DNA of 64,000 bases, from contig NZ_SCMX01000017.1 in the NCBI RefSeq assembly GCF_005503625.1, forward strand, positions 1-64,000, read 5' to 3'. The notes under the pieces are model-generated. The model was not told where the DNA came from. It was given only the letters and a program-made list of their open reading frames with translations, and did not search any database. This document shows, piece by piece, positions 40,481-48,144 of this stretch; within the stretch, counting starts at the first letter, position 1, and each line of letters opens with the position of its first letter. Both the position numbers and the translations under genes were made by a program. The stretch is from Cupriavidus sp. 2SB (GTDB lineage Bacteria; Pseudomonadota; Gammaproteobacteria; Burkholderiales; Burkholderiaceae).

Positions 40481-40628
40481 GTTTTGCTCCTTTATTGTGG
40501 CGCTGGCGCACGGCGGAGAATGCATGTCCGCGCGCTTTGTCCCGGTATGTTCAGGTTAGGACAGCGCCGGTGCGCATTAAGGCGGGCAGGGGCTGAAATC
40601 GGTGTAGGAATATGACGACGCCACATGG

Positions 40629-40665
40629 AAAATGCCGCAGCGCACCTTGCGGGCGTGCTGCGGCA
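40629..40665 (-). terminator. Candidate terminator of the iron alcohol dehydrogenase gene
   Basis: TGCCGCAGC (40633-40641) and GCTGCGGCA (40657-40665) form a nine-base-pair stem with a 15-base loop. On the minus strand it is followed by ATTTTCC, a short T-run. Confidence 0.45.
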
Positions 40666-40694
40666 ATATGGCCGACGCGGTAAAAATAGCGGCG

Positions 40695-41852
40695 TCAGAA
40701 TGCGGCGCGATAGATCGACAGGGCGTCCGCTTCGGTGACTTCGCGCGGATTGTTCACCAGCAGGCGCGTCTGCAGCATGGCGTCGCTGGCCATGCGAGGC
40801 AGGTCACTTTCCGCTACGCCCACTTCGCGCAACGTGCGCGGAATGCCGGTAGCCTCGACCAGTCCTTCGATATGCGCGATCAGTGCAGCGGTCTTGGTTT
40901 CGTCGCTGCCAGTGGTGCCGGGCAGCACCACGTCGCAAAGTTCGGCATAGCGCTTGCAGGCGGCTGGCGCGTTGAACTTCATCACGTGCGGTAGTACCAG
41001 CGCATTGGAGAGACCGTGCGCCACGTGGAAGATGCCACCGATCGGATAGGCCAGGGCATGCACGGCGGCCACGGGTGAGTTGGCAAATGCCTGTCCCGCG
41101 AACATCGCGCCCAGCAGCATGGCTTCGCGCGCGTTGCGGTCGTGGCCATTCTCGCAGGCGAGCATCAGGTTCTGCGAAAGCAGTTGCAGGGCGCGCACCG
41201 CCAGCATGTCGGAGACCGGATTCTTCAGATGGGCGCTGGTATAGGCTTCGATCGCATGCACCATCGCGTCGATACCGGTGGCAGCCGTGGCGCCGCGCGG
41301 CAGACCCAGTGTGAGTTCCGCATCGAGAATCGCCAGGTCGGCAAACAACTGCGGCGCGACCACGCCCATCTTGGTGGTCTCGCCCGTGGTGACGATCGAT
41401 ACCGCCGTGACTTCGGAACCGGTCCCGGCAGTGGTCGGCATCTGCACGAGCGGCAGCCGCGTGCCGGTGACCTTCTTCACACCGTACATGTCCTTGAGCG
41501 ATTGCGTGGCCGGCAGCAGCACGGCAATCAGCTTGGCCACGTCCATCGACGATCCCCCGCCCAGCCCCAGCACCACCTCTGCATGGGCAGCGCGCGCGCG
41601 CTCGGTGGCTTCGAGCACCACGTGTTCGGGCGGGTCCGCGATGACATCGTCGATCACGGTGACTTCCCACGCATGCTTGCCGAGGTCATCGAGTGCAGGG
41701 GCCAGCAGGCCGCTCTTCGCGAGAAAGCCGTCGGTGACCACGCAGAGGCGACGCGCCTGCGGAAAGGATTCGCGCAGCAGCGCGCCAAGCCGGCGCGCCG
41801 CGCCGAATTCGACGATCACGGTTGGCGCGGTCTGGAAACGGAAGGGGTTCAT
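40695..41852 (-). CDS. Iron-containing alcohol dehydrogenase
   Basis: The 385-residue protein is a group III alcohol dehydrogenase: GLGGGSSMDVAK cofactor loop, MPTTAGTGSEVTAVSI, ATGIDAMVHAIEAYTS, and the metal-binding histidines in AVHALAYPIGGIFHVAHGLSNA. GGAG lies eight bases upstream of the ATG. It follows gabD by 27 bases in the same direction. With GabD the natural pathway would be 4-hydroxybutyrate to succinic semialdehyde to succinate, but the sequence alone does not fix the alcohol; lactaldehyde- or 1,3-propanediol-type activity is possible. Confidence 0.92.
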   Translation of the reverse strand: MNPFRFQTAPTVIVEFGAARRLGALLRESFPQARRLCVVTDGFLAKSGLLAPALDDLGKHAWEVTVIDDVIADPPEHVVLEATERARAAHAEVVLGLGGGSSMDVAKLIAVLLPATQSLKDMYGVKKVTGTRLPLVQMPTTAGTGSEVTAVSIVTTGETTKMGVVAPQLFADLAILDAELTLGLPRGATAATGIDAMVHAIEAYTSAHLKNPVSDMLAVRALQLLSQNLMLACENGHDRNAREAMLLGAMFAGQAFANSPVAAVHALAYPIGGIFHVAHGLSNALVLPHVMKFNAPAACKRYAELCDVVLPGTTGSDETKTAALIAHIEGLVEATGIPRTLREVGVAESDLPRMASDAMLQTRLLVNNPREVTEADALSIYRAAF

Positions 41853-41879
41853 CGATGTCTCCGGATTTCTTGGTTTCTT

Positions 41880-43328
41880 TTACATTTGCAGGCAAAGATA
41901 CTTGATCTCGAGATATTCCTCGATGCCATGGCGCGAACCTTCGCGGCCGACGCCGGATTGCTTGATGCCGCCGAACGGCGCCACCTCGTTCGAGATCAGG
42001 CCCGTATTCAGGCCCACCATGCCGTATTCGAGTGCTTCACCGGTGCGCCAGGCGCGAGCGATATCGCGCGTGTAGAGGTAGGCGGCGAGTCCGAACTCGG
42101 TGGCGTTGGCGGCGGCAATCGCGTCTTCATCGCGCTGGAAACGGAACAGCGGTGCCACCGGTCCGAAGATTTCTTCGCGCGCCACGCGCATGTCGGCGGT
42201 GGCATCGGCGATCACGGTCGGCGTGTAGAACGTGCCGCCCAGCTTGTGCGTGCCGCCGCCGGTCAGCACGCGGCCGCCCTTGGCTGTGGCGTCCTCCACG
42301 AGCGAAGCCACCTTCTTGATGGCCTTCTCTTCGATCAGCGGTCCGATCACCACGCCGTCTTCCAGCCCATTGCCCACGCGCAACTGGCCGGTGCGTTCGG
42401 CAAACTTTGCAGCGAACGCATCGTAGATGCCGTCCTGGATGTAGAAGCGATTGGCGCAGACGCAGGTCTGTCCGCCGTTGCGATACTTGGCCGCGATGGC
42501 ACCTTCCACGGCAGCATCGACATCGGCATCGTCGAACACGATGAACGGCGCATTGCCGCCGAGTTCGAGCGACAGGCGTTTGATGGTGGGCGCCGATTGC
42601 GCCATCAGGATGCGGCCCACTTCCGTGGAGCCCGTAAACGACAGCTTGCGCACGATGGGGCTGCCGGTCAGCACCGCGCCAATGGTTTTCGAATCACCGG
42701 TCACCACTTGCAGCACGCCTGCGGGCACGCCGGCGCGATGCGCAAGTTCAGCCAGTGCAAACGCAGAGAGCGGCGTCAGCTCGGCGGGCTTGATGACAAT
42801 GGCGCAGCCGGCAGCCAGTGCGGGCGCGGCCTTGCGCGTGATCATCGCAGCCGGGAAATTCCACGGCGTGATGGCGGCGCAGACGCCTACCGGCTGGCGC
42901 AACGTGACGAGGCGCTTGTCTGCGGCAGGCGTGGCCAGCACTTCGCCATCCACGCGCTTGGCTTCTTCCGCGAACCACTCGATAAAGCTGGCGGCATAGG
43001 CGATCTCGCCCCTGGCCTCGGCCAGCGGCTTGCCTTGCTCGCGCGTCATCAGCAGGGCGAGGTCGTCGGTGTTGGCGATCATCAGGTCGAACCAGCGGCG
43101 CAGGATCGTGGCGCGCTGCTTGCCGGTCTTCGCGGCCCATTCCTTCTGCGCGGCCTCGGCGGCAACGATGGCACGTTCGGTCTCGGCGGCGCCCAGGTCC
43201 GCGACGCGGGCGATGACCTCGCCCGTGGCCGGATCGGTCACATCGAACGTGGCGCCGGAGTCGGCGGCCACCCAATTGCCATCGATATAAGCCTGTTGGC
43301 GGAACAGCGAGGGGTCTTTGAGTTGCAT
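41880..43328 (-). CDS. gabD: Succinate-semialdehyde dehydrogenase (NAD(P)+) GabD
   Basis: The 482-residue aldehyde dehydrogenase oxidises succinic semialdehyde to succinate. Typical GabD motifs are QAYIDGNWVAADSG at the N-terminus, ITPWNFPAAMITRK, FTGSTEVGR, catalytic Glu in LELGGNAPF, catalytic Cys in NGGQTCVCANR, and EVAPFGGIKQSGVGREGS near the end. Length matches the family. The next gene in the operon is an iron alcohol dehydrogenase. An IclR regulator is divergent, and a perfect GTTCAA-N4-TTGAAC inverted repeat lies 41 bases upstream of the ATG. Confidence 0.93.
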   Translation of the reverse strand: MQLKDPSLFRQQAYIDGNWVAADSGATFDVTDPATGEVIARVADLGAAETERAIVAAEAAQKEWAAKTGKQRATILRRWFDLMIANTDDLALLMTREQGKPLAEARGEIAYAASFIEWFAEEAKRVDGEVLATPAADKRLVTLRQPVGVCAAITPWNFPAAMITRKAAPALAAGCAIVIKPAELTPLSAFALAELAHRAGVPAGVLQVVTGDSKTIGAVLTGSPIVRKLSFTGSTEVGRILMAQSAPTIKRLSLELGGNAPFIVFDDADVDAAVEGAIAAKYRNGGQTCVCANRFYIQDGIYDAFAAKFAERTGQLRVGNGLEDGVVIGPLIEEKAIKKVASLVEDATAKGGRVLTGGGTHKLGGTFYTPTVIADATADMRVAREEIFGPVAPLFRFQRDEDAIAAANATEFGLAAYLYTRDIARAWRTGEALEYGMVGLNTGLISNEVAPFGGIKQSGVGREGSRHGIEEYLEIKYLCLQM

Positions 43329-43369
43329 GGCGGGGGTTTCCGGGTTGCGTGGAAGTTCGGGTTGCCTAT

Positions 43370-43385
43370 GTTCAATAGGTTGAAC
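43370..43385. promoter_or_regulatory. Candidate IclR operator between gabD and its divergent regulator
   Basis: GTTCAA-TAGG-TTGAAC is a perfect inverted repeat in the divergent gap between gabD and the IclR gene. IclR-family operators are often short palindromes of this size, so it is the obvious binding site candidate. Confidence 0.45.
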
Positions 43386-43493
43386 TAGTATTCGGTATGT
43401 GGAACGATCGTCAAATCATACGCCCATGCCGGAAAGACTGCCAGTGGGGCGTGGCCGTTCCCTCAATCTTGAATCCGTCGCTACTGCCGCCTC

Positions 43494-44291
43494 ATGCCCA
43501 AGTCCACTTACTCGCCTGACGATGCCGCACGCCCCACCTCGCCAGCGGTGGTACGCGCCGTCCAGGTGATCGACGCCATCGCCGCCGCGTCCGATCCTCT
43601 GACGCTGGCCGACCTGACGCGGCTGACCGGCGCACCCAAAAGCTCGCTGCACGGCATGTGCGACACGCTCGTCCAGCTGCAACTGCTCAAGCGGCTGCCC
43701 AATGGCGCGATGGCGCTGGGTCCGCACGTCATGGGCTGGGCCAATGCCTTCCTGTCGCAGACGCAGATCACCGGGGAGTTTCACGCGATGTGGAGCGAGA
43801 CCGATGCGTTTCACGATGCCACGGTCACGTTGTCGATGCTCGACGGGACAGAGGTGGTCTATCTGGCATGCCAGAACGGCGACCGGCCGCTCGGTGTGAC
43901 GTTCCGCATCGGCATGCGGCTGCCCGCGCCTTATACCGCCACGGGCAAGGCCATCCTGAGCACGCTGCATACGGCGGATGTCCACCACATGTTTGCCCAT
44001 GGCCTGCCGCCGCCGCTCACGCGCGCGAGCGTGGCCTCGGCCGCGCAGTTGATCGACGAACTCGAGCAGGTGCGCAGCGACGGCTATTCGATCGACAACG
44101 GGCAGATGAGGGAAGGCATGACGTGCTTTGGTGCGCCGGTGTTCGATGCCACGCGATCGGTGGCCGCCGGGGCCGTGGCGGTGAGTTACCTGAGCAGCGA
44201 GATCGACGCGGCTACCGGGCAGGCGATCGGGCGGCAGGTGCGCGCGCTGGCCAATCGGCTGTCGGCACGGCTGGGTGCGGCCATCCCCTGA
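43494..44291 (+). CDS. IclR family transcriptional regulator
   Basis: The 265-residue protein has an N-terminal winged helix (SPAVVRAVQVIDAIAAASDPLTLADLTRLTGAPKSSLHG region, about 17-80) and a C-terminal IclR effector domain with GMRLPAPYTATGKAIL and the late DNGQMREGMTCFGAPVFDAT. It is divergent from gabD and the alcohol dehydrogenase, so it probably regulates them, with a hydroxy- or semialdehyde-type acid as possible effector (inference from context). Confidence 0.9.
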   Translation: MPKSTYSPDDAARPTSPAVVRAVQVIDAIAAASDPLTLADLTRLTGAPKSSLHGMCDTLVQLQLLKRLPNGAMALGPHVMGWANAFLSQTQITGEFHAMWSETDAFHDATVTLSMLDGTEVVYLACQNGDRPLGVTFRIGMRLPAPYTATGKAILSTLHTADVHHMFAHGLPPPLTRASVASAAQLIDELEQVRSDGYSIDNGQMREGMTCFGAPVFDATRSVAAGAVAVSYLSSEIDAATGQAIGRQVRALANRLSARLGAAIP

Positions 44292-44345
44292 TGGGGGGAG
44301 GGCTGTGACGGGCGTGCTGTGGGGTTCCCGCGTAGACGGATTCTT

Positions 44346-44359
44346 TTGCGCGGCATCAA
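44346..44359 (+). promoter_or_regulatory. FNR/CRP-type site upstream of ubiU
   Basis: TTGCG-CGGC-ATCAA matches eight of ten positions of the FNR box TTGAT-N4-ATCAA. If it is centred at -41.5, transcription starts near 44394, and a -10-like TAGCAT lies exactly where expected (44382-44387). Confidence 0.55.
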
Positions 44360-44406
44360 TAGTACGGCTTCGTTGAATGGCTAGCATCCGACAGTTCCTT
44401 TCCCGG

Positions 44407-45504
44407 ATGCCCGCAATGACTGCAGTCACGGCCGATGCCACCGGCCGCCTTCCAGATTCTCCTCCCGAGACGCCGTATTCCACTTCCGAACAGCGCATCA
44501 TCCGGCGGCCCCAGCTTGTGGCGCCCGCCGGTTCCCTCGCCGCACTGCGCATGGCGTTGCAGCACGGCGCCGATGCCGTCTACCTGGGGCTGCGCGATGC
44601 CACCAACGCGCGCAATTTCGGTGGACTCAATTTCAGCGAAGACGATATCCGCAAGGGCGTGGCCGAAGCCCATGCGCGTGGCGCAGAGGTGCTGTTCGCG
44701 ATCAATACCTTCGCGCAGATGGGCCAGGTCGAACGCTGGCACCACGCTGTGGATGCGGCGGCTGGACTGGGCGCCGATGCGGTGATCATGGCCGACGCCG
44801 GCCTGATTGCCTACGCCGCCAGACGGCACCCCTCGCTGCGCATCCATCTTTCCGTGCAGGGTTCCGCTACCCATCTCGACGCCATCGCGTTGATGCGCCA
44901 GCAGTTCGGCATCCGGCGCGTGGTGCTGCCGCGCGTCTTGTCCGTGCCGCAGATCGCGAAGCTGGCGCGGCAGACCGATATGGAGCTGGAAGTGTTCGGC
45001 TTCGGCAGCCTGTGCGTGATGGCGGAGGGCCGCTGCCTGCTGTCGTCGTATGCCACCGGCGATTCGCCGAACAACAAGGGCGTCTGCTCGCCCGCGCACG
45101 CGGTGCGATGGGACGAACACGACGGCACGATGGACGCGCGCCTCTCGGGCATCCAGATCGACCGCTACGCGCCGGGTGAGCCCGCCGGCTATCCCACGCT
45201 CTGCAAGGGGCGGTTCACGGTGGAAGGCGAGCGCGGTTATGTACTGGAGGAACCCACGAGCCTGAACGCGGTGTCGCTGTTGCCGGCGCTGATCGACATG
45301 GGCATCGCCGCCATCAAGATCGAGGGTCGGCAACGCAGCCCGCGCTATGTGGCCGATGTGGTCGGTGTGCTGCGCGCCGCCATCGACGACGCCTGCCGCG
45401 ATCCGAAACGCTTTTCCCCGCGCCAGGAATGGCAGGCTACGCTGGGCCGCCACGCAGAAGGCGACCAGGTGACCCAGGGGGCGTACGACAGGCCCTGGCG
45501 CTGA
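44407..45504 (+). CDS. ubiU: UbiU, oxygen-independent ubiquinone hydroxylation (U32 family)
   Basis: UbiU and UbiV form an iron-sulfur complex that hydroxylates the ubiquinone ring without oxygen. The product begins its conserved part at PQLVAPAGSLAALRMALQHGADAVYLG, then NARNFGGLNFS. Four cysteines, two in SLCVMAEGRCLLSSY, one in NNKGVCSPAHA and one in GYPTLCKGRF, correspond to the 4Fe-4S ligands of UbiU. The late IKIEGRQRSPRYV is family-typical. The frame has an ATG at 44377, but that lies within the predicted FNR-dependent promoter; I use the ATG at 44407 (44416 is also possible). It is first of ubiU-ubiV-ubiT. Confidence 0.9.
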   Translation: MPAMTAVTADATGRLPDSPPETPYSTSEQRIIRRPQLVAPAGSLAALRMALQHGADAVYLGLRDATNARNFGGLNFSEDDIRKGVAEAHARGAEVLFAINTFAQMGQVERWHHAVDAAAGLGADAVIMADAGLIAYAARRHPSLRIHLSVQGSATHLDAIALMRQQFGIRRVVLPRVLSVPQIAKLARQTDMELEVFGFGSLCVMAEGRCLLSSYATGDSPNNKGVCSPAHAVRWDEHDGTMDARLSGIQIDRYAPGEPAGYPTLCKGRFTVEGERGYVLEEPTSLNAVSLLPALIDMGIAAIKIEGRQRSPRYVADVVGVLRAAIDDACRDPKRFSPRQEWQATLGRHAEGDQVTQGAYDRPWR

Positions 45505-45557
45505 CGTCTACCGTCCCCCGTCGCGGCAACTTCTGTTCCCCACTTTCCATCACAACC

Positions 45558-46490
45558 ATGCCCACGTCCCTCGTATTCCCACCCGAGCGCGATGACTTTC
45601 GCATTGCGCTCGGGCCCCTGCTTTACTACTGGCCGCATCGGTCGGTCCTGTCCTTTTATGCCGCTGTGGCCGATCTGCCTGTGGATCGTGTCTATCTGGG
45701 CGAGACCGTCTGCACGCGCCGCCATGAATTGCGCTTCGCCCAATGGATTGAGATTGCGCAGATGCTGCGCGAGGCGGGCAAGCAGGTGATCCTGTCCACG
45801 CCGGTGCTGGTCGAGTCCGAATCGGATATCGCCGTCATGCGCCGCGTCTGTGCGCAGGACGATTTCCTGGTGGAGGCCAATGACCTCGGCGCGGTGCGCT
45901 GCATGGAGCGCCGGCCTTTCGTCGGCGGTCCGCATCTGAATGTCTATCACGCGGACACGCTGGCGTGGCTGGGCCAACTGGGCGCCGTGGGGTGCACGGT
46001 GCCGGTGGAGATGGACGGGCGCTCGATGTTGTCGTTGAGCGCGGCCCGCCCGGCCGGCATGACGCTGGAGGCGATGGTGTGGGGACGCATGCCGCTGGCG
46101 TTCTCGGCGCGTTGCTTCACGGCGCGCCATCATCGGCTGCGCAAGGATGCCTGTGAGTTCCGGTGCCTGGAGTATCCCGACGGCCTGGTGGCCAACACGG
46201 GCGAGGGCCAGGCATTCTTCACGCTCAATGGCATCCAGACACAAAGCGCAACGTGCCTCGACCTGTGTGGCGAAGTCTCGAACATGGCAGCCGGGGGTAT
46301 CGACTACGTGCGCGTGAGTCCGCATGCGACCGGCACATTCGAAGCCATTGCGCATCTCGACGCCATCCGGCGGGGCGATTCCATGGCGGGGCCCAGTCCC
46401 GCGATGCCGGCGGGCGCCCAGCCGAGCAACGGGTATTGGACGGGTGCCCCGGGCATCCAGTGGATTGCGCAGGAGCACGCAGAGGCATGA
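45558..46490 (+). CDS. ubiV: UbiV, partner of UbiU
   Basis: The 310-residue U32-family protein carries the UbiV signature: GPLLYYWPHRSVLSFYAAV, VYLGETVCTRRHE with C52, VEANDLGAVR, and the three-Cys cluster SARCFTARHH-KDACEFRC, giving four cysteines for a 4Fe-4S cluster. CLDLCGE follows. The ATG before PTSLVFPPE is chosen because family members start there; no strong ribosome binding site precedes it. It begins 53 bases after ubiU, and its TGA overlaps the ATG of ubiT, so the three genes form an operon. Confidence 0.92.
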   Translation: MPTSLVFPPERDDFRIALGPLLYYWPHRSVLSFYAAVADLPVDRVYLGETVCTRRHELRFAQWIEIAQMLREAGKQVILSTPVLVESESDIAVMRRVCAQDDFLVEANDLGAVRCMERRPFVGGPHLNVYHADTLAWLGQLGAVGCTVPVEMDGRSMLSLSAARPAGMTLEAMVWGRMPLAFSARCFTARHHRLRKDACEFRCLEYPDGLVANTGEGQAFFTLNGIQTQSATCLDLCGEVSNMAAGGIDYVRVSPHATGTFEAIAHLDAIRRGDSMAGPSPAMPAGAQPSNGYWTGAPGIQWIAQEHAEA

Positions 46491-47008
46491 CGATCCTGAA
46501 CACGATGATGACGCGGGTACATCGGCGTATGCCTGCCCCGCTGCGCGCGGCACCGTTGGTGGCTGCACTGGAAGCGATGCGTCGCGCGGGATGGATGGAG
46601 CCGCCTGCTGCGCTTGAAGGCCGGACCTTCTCGCTGACCGTCGACGACATGGGGCTGGAAGTGCGTTTTCGCTGCCGGGACGGAAAATTCCGGGCTGGAC
46701 CGTTCGACGGCGCCGAAAGCGATCTGACGCTGCACGCCAATGCGCTCAGCTATCTGCGTTTGATCGGCGGGGATGCCGATACCGATACGCTGTTTTTCCA
46801 GCGGCGGCTGTCGATACGCGGTGACACGGCACTCGGGCTCGAAGTGAAATACTGGCTCGATGCCGCGCCCCGGCCCGAGTGGCTGGGGGCACTGGCGCGG
46901 CGGCTGGCGTTGCTGTTTCCGGAGCCTGCGGCGACGCCGGCGCAAACGACTGCGCACGCATCCTCGCCAACTTCCTCGCCAACTTCCTCGCCAACATCCA
47001 CTGGCTAG
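46487..47008 (+). CDS. ubiT: UbiT, SCP2-domain ubiquinone accessory protein
   Basis: The 173-residue product carries an SCP2 lipid-binding fold (LEGRTFSLTVDDMGLEVRF, SDLTLHANALSYLRLIGGDADTDTLFF with RRLSIRGDTALGLEVK), the family of UbiT, which works with UbiU and UbiV under anaerobic conditions. Its ATG overlaps the ubiV stop (ATGA), with AGGAG upstream. The C-terminus ends in three copies of a Ser-Pro-Thr-Ser repeat encoded by a 12-base tandem repeat. Its stop codon overlaps that of the convergent gene at 47005 within the shared sequence CTAG. Confidence 0.9.
   Translation: MTILNTMMTRVHRRMPAPLRAAPLVAALEAMRRAGWMEPPAALEGRTFSLTVDDMGLEVRFRCRDGKFRAGPFDGAESDLTLHANALSYLRLIGGDADTDTLFFQRRLSIRGDTALGLEVKYWLDAAPRPEWLGALARRLALLFPEPAATPAQTTAHASSPTSSPTSSPTSTG
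46961..46998 (+). repeat. 12-base tandem repeat in the ubiT 3' end
   Basis: The unit TCCTCGCCAACT occurs three times in tandem (last copy with one change), followed by TCC. It keeps the frame and encodes the Ser-Ser-Pro-Thr tail of UbiT; copy number could vary between strains. Confidence 0.8.
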
Positions 47009-48006
47009 AACTCGGGCATGACGCTGCCGTAGTGCGTGCCGCGCTGCTTGTAGCAGTGGCTGGCACGCAGCACGGCACTTGGCGCGTGGGCGAGGTCGTC
47101 CATCGCATGGAAGCGTGCGAGCGTTGTGGCGAGTTCCTGTTCGCTGCGCGCATGAACCATGGCGAAGAGGTTGTACTGCCACGTGGGCAAGCGACGCGGA
47201 CGGCGGAAACACATCGTGACGTACGGCACCTGGGCCAGCCGTACCCCGACCGAATCCACGCGATTGTCGGGCACATTCCAGACACACATGACATTGTGCG
47301 TATAGCCGAAATGGCGGTGGCGCAGGATGGCGCCGAAACGCCGGATCACGCCGGACTGGCGCCACGCGGTAAGCCGTCTCAGCGTTTCTGGCAACGACAA
47401 TCCGCTACGCCGCGCGAGCGCGTGATAGGGATGCGGCGTCAGCGGCAGGCCCACCTCCAGCGCGGCAGCCAGACGCCAGTCGGCCTCGTCGAGCGCTGGC
47501 CGTACCGGGTGCTTGAGGCTGCAGGGTTTGTCCAACGCGTCCGGTCCGTGGCAGCCGTGGCCGGGCGCCAGCGGCAGGCCCAGGTCGGCCCGGTACTCCC
47601 TTTCCAGCGGCAGGTCGATGGGGCGCTGGCCCACATCCGCGCCAATGCGGTTCAGCACCTCATCGAGCAGAACCTGATCCCGCGCACCGGCCACGAACCA
47701 GAGGTTGAAACGATGGCCGTCGCGCACGTGGCTCTGGCTGATGGCGGGATCGTCGTTGATGCGCTCCACGACGCGCTCAAGTCGGGCAACGGGAATGTTC
47801 AGCGCCGCAACGGTGCTGGCCCCGATGGTATTCGGTGCGAACACGGCACCGATTCGGCTGATGCGGCCGCTGCCCACATCGCGTGCGAGCAGGCTCAGAA
47901 CGGTGTGTTCGGCGAGGTCGAACGCCTCGCCAGTAGAAAGGTAGGGACGCGCATGGAGCGGGAAGTCGTGCTGGATGCGCTGGTACAGCTTGTTTTCATC
48001 GAACAT
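47005..48006 (-). CDS. Siroheme decarboxylase-like protein, NirDL/AhbAB type (double Lrp/AsnC domains)
   Basis: The 333-residue protein is two tandem AsnC-like units (about 1-165 and 170-333). Each has the winged-helix-like first part (SLLARDVGSGRISRIGAVF; LTAWRQSGVIRRFGAIL) and the ligand-binding second part (FNLWFVAGARD; GYTHNVMCVWNVPDNRV). This layout fits siroheme decarboxylases such as NirDL of haem d1 synthesis or AhbA/AhbB. Haem d1 serves cytochrome cd1 nitrite reductase in denitrifiers; no other nir gene is in the window. It is convergent with ubiT, whose pathway is also anaerobic. An Lrp-type regulator is the alternative reading. Confidence 0.8.
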   Translation of the reverse strand: MFDENKLYQRIQHDFPLHARPYLSTGEAFDLAEHTVLSLLARDVGSGRISRIGAVFAPNTIGASTVAALNIPVARLERVVERINDDPAISQSHVRDGHRFNLWFVAGARDQVLLDEVLNRIGADVGQRPIDLPLEREYRADLGLPLAPGHGCHGPDALDKPCSLKHPVRPALDEADWRLAAALEVGLPLTPHPYHALARRSGLSLPETLRRLTAWRQSGVIRRFGAILRHRHFGYTHNVMCVWNVPDNRVDSVGVRLAQVPYVTMCFRRPRRLPTWQYNLFAMVHARSEQELATTLARFHAMDDLAHAPSAVLRASHCYKQRGTHYGSVMPEF

Positions 48007-48089
48007 GGCAGACGGGCGACCGGGACTGGACGCGTAACAAGGCGTGGAGTCAATGCGCAGGTGCCGTGTCTTGCTATGAACCGGAGCAC

Positions 48090-48106
48090 GCCCGCATCAT
48101 GCGGGC
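48090..48106. terminator. Inverted repeat after the MFS gene
   Basis: GCCCGCAT-C-ATGCGGGC is a perfect palindrome in the gap between the MFS gene end and the start of the NirDL-like gene. It can fold as a hairpin but has no T-run, so a terminator role is uncertain. Confidence 0.35.
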
Positions 48107-48144
48107 ATCATGTGGAAGTTGGACCGTCCCCTCGTTGATACGGG

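Noticed and set aside
40529-40544. Possible sigma-54 site before the DUF3309 gene
   Set aside because: Only the core dinucleotides and a few other bases match (seven of twelve).
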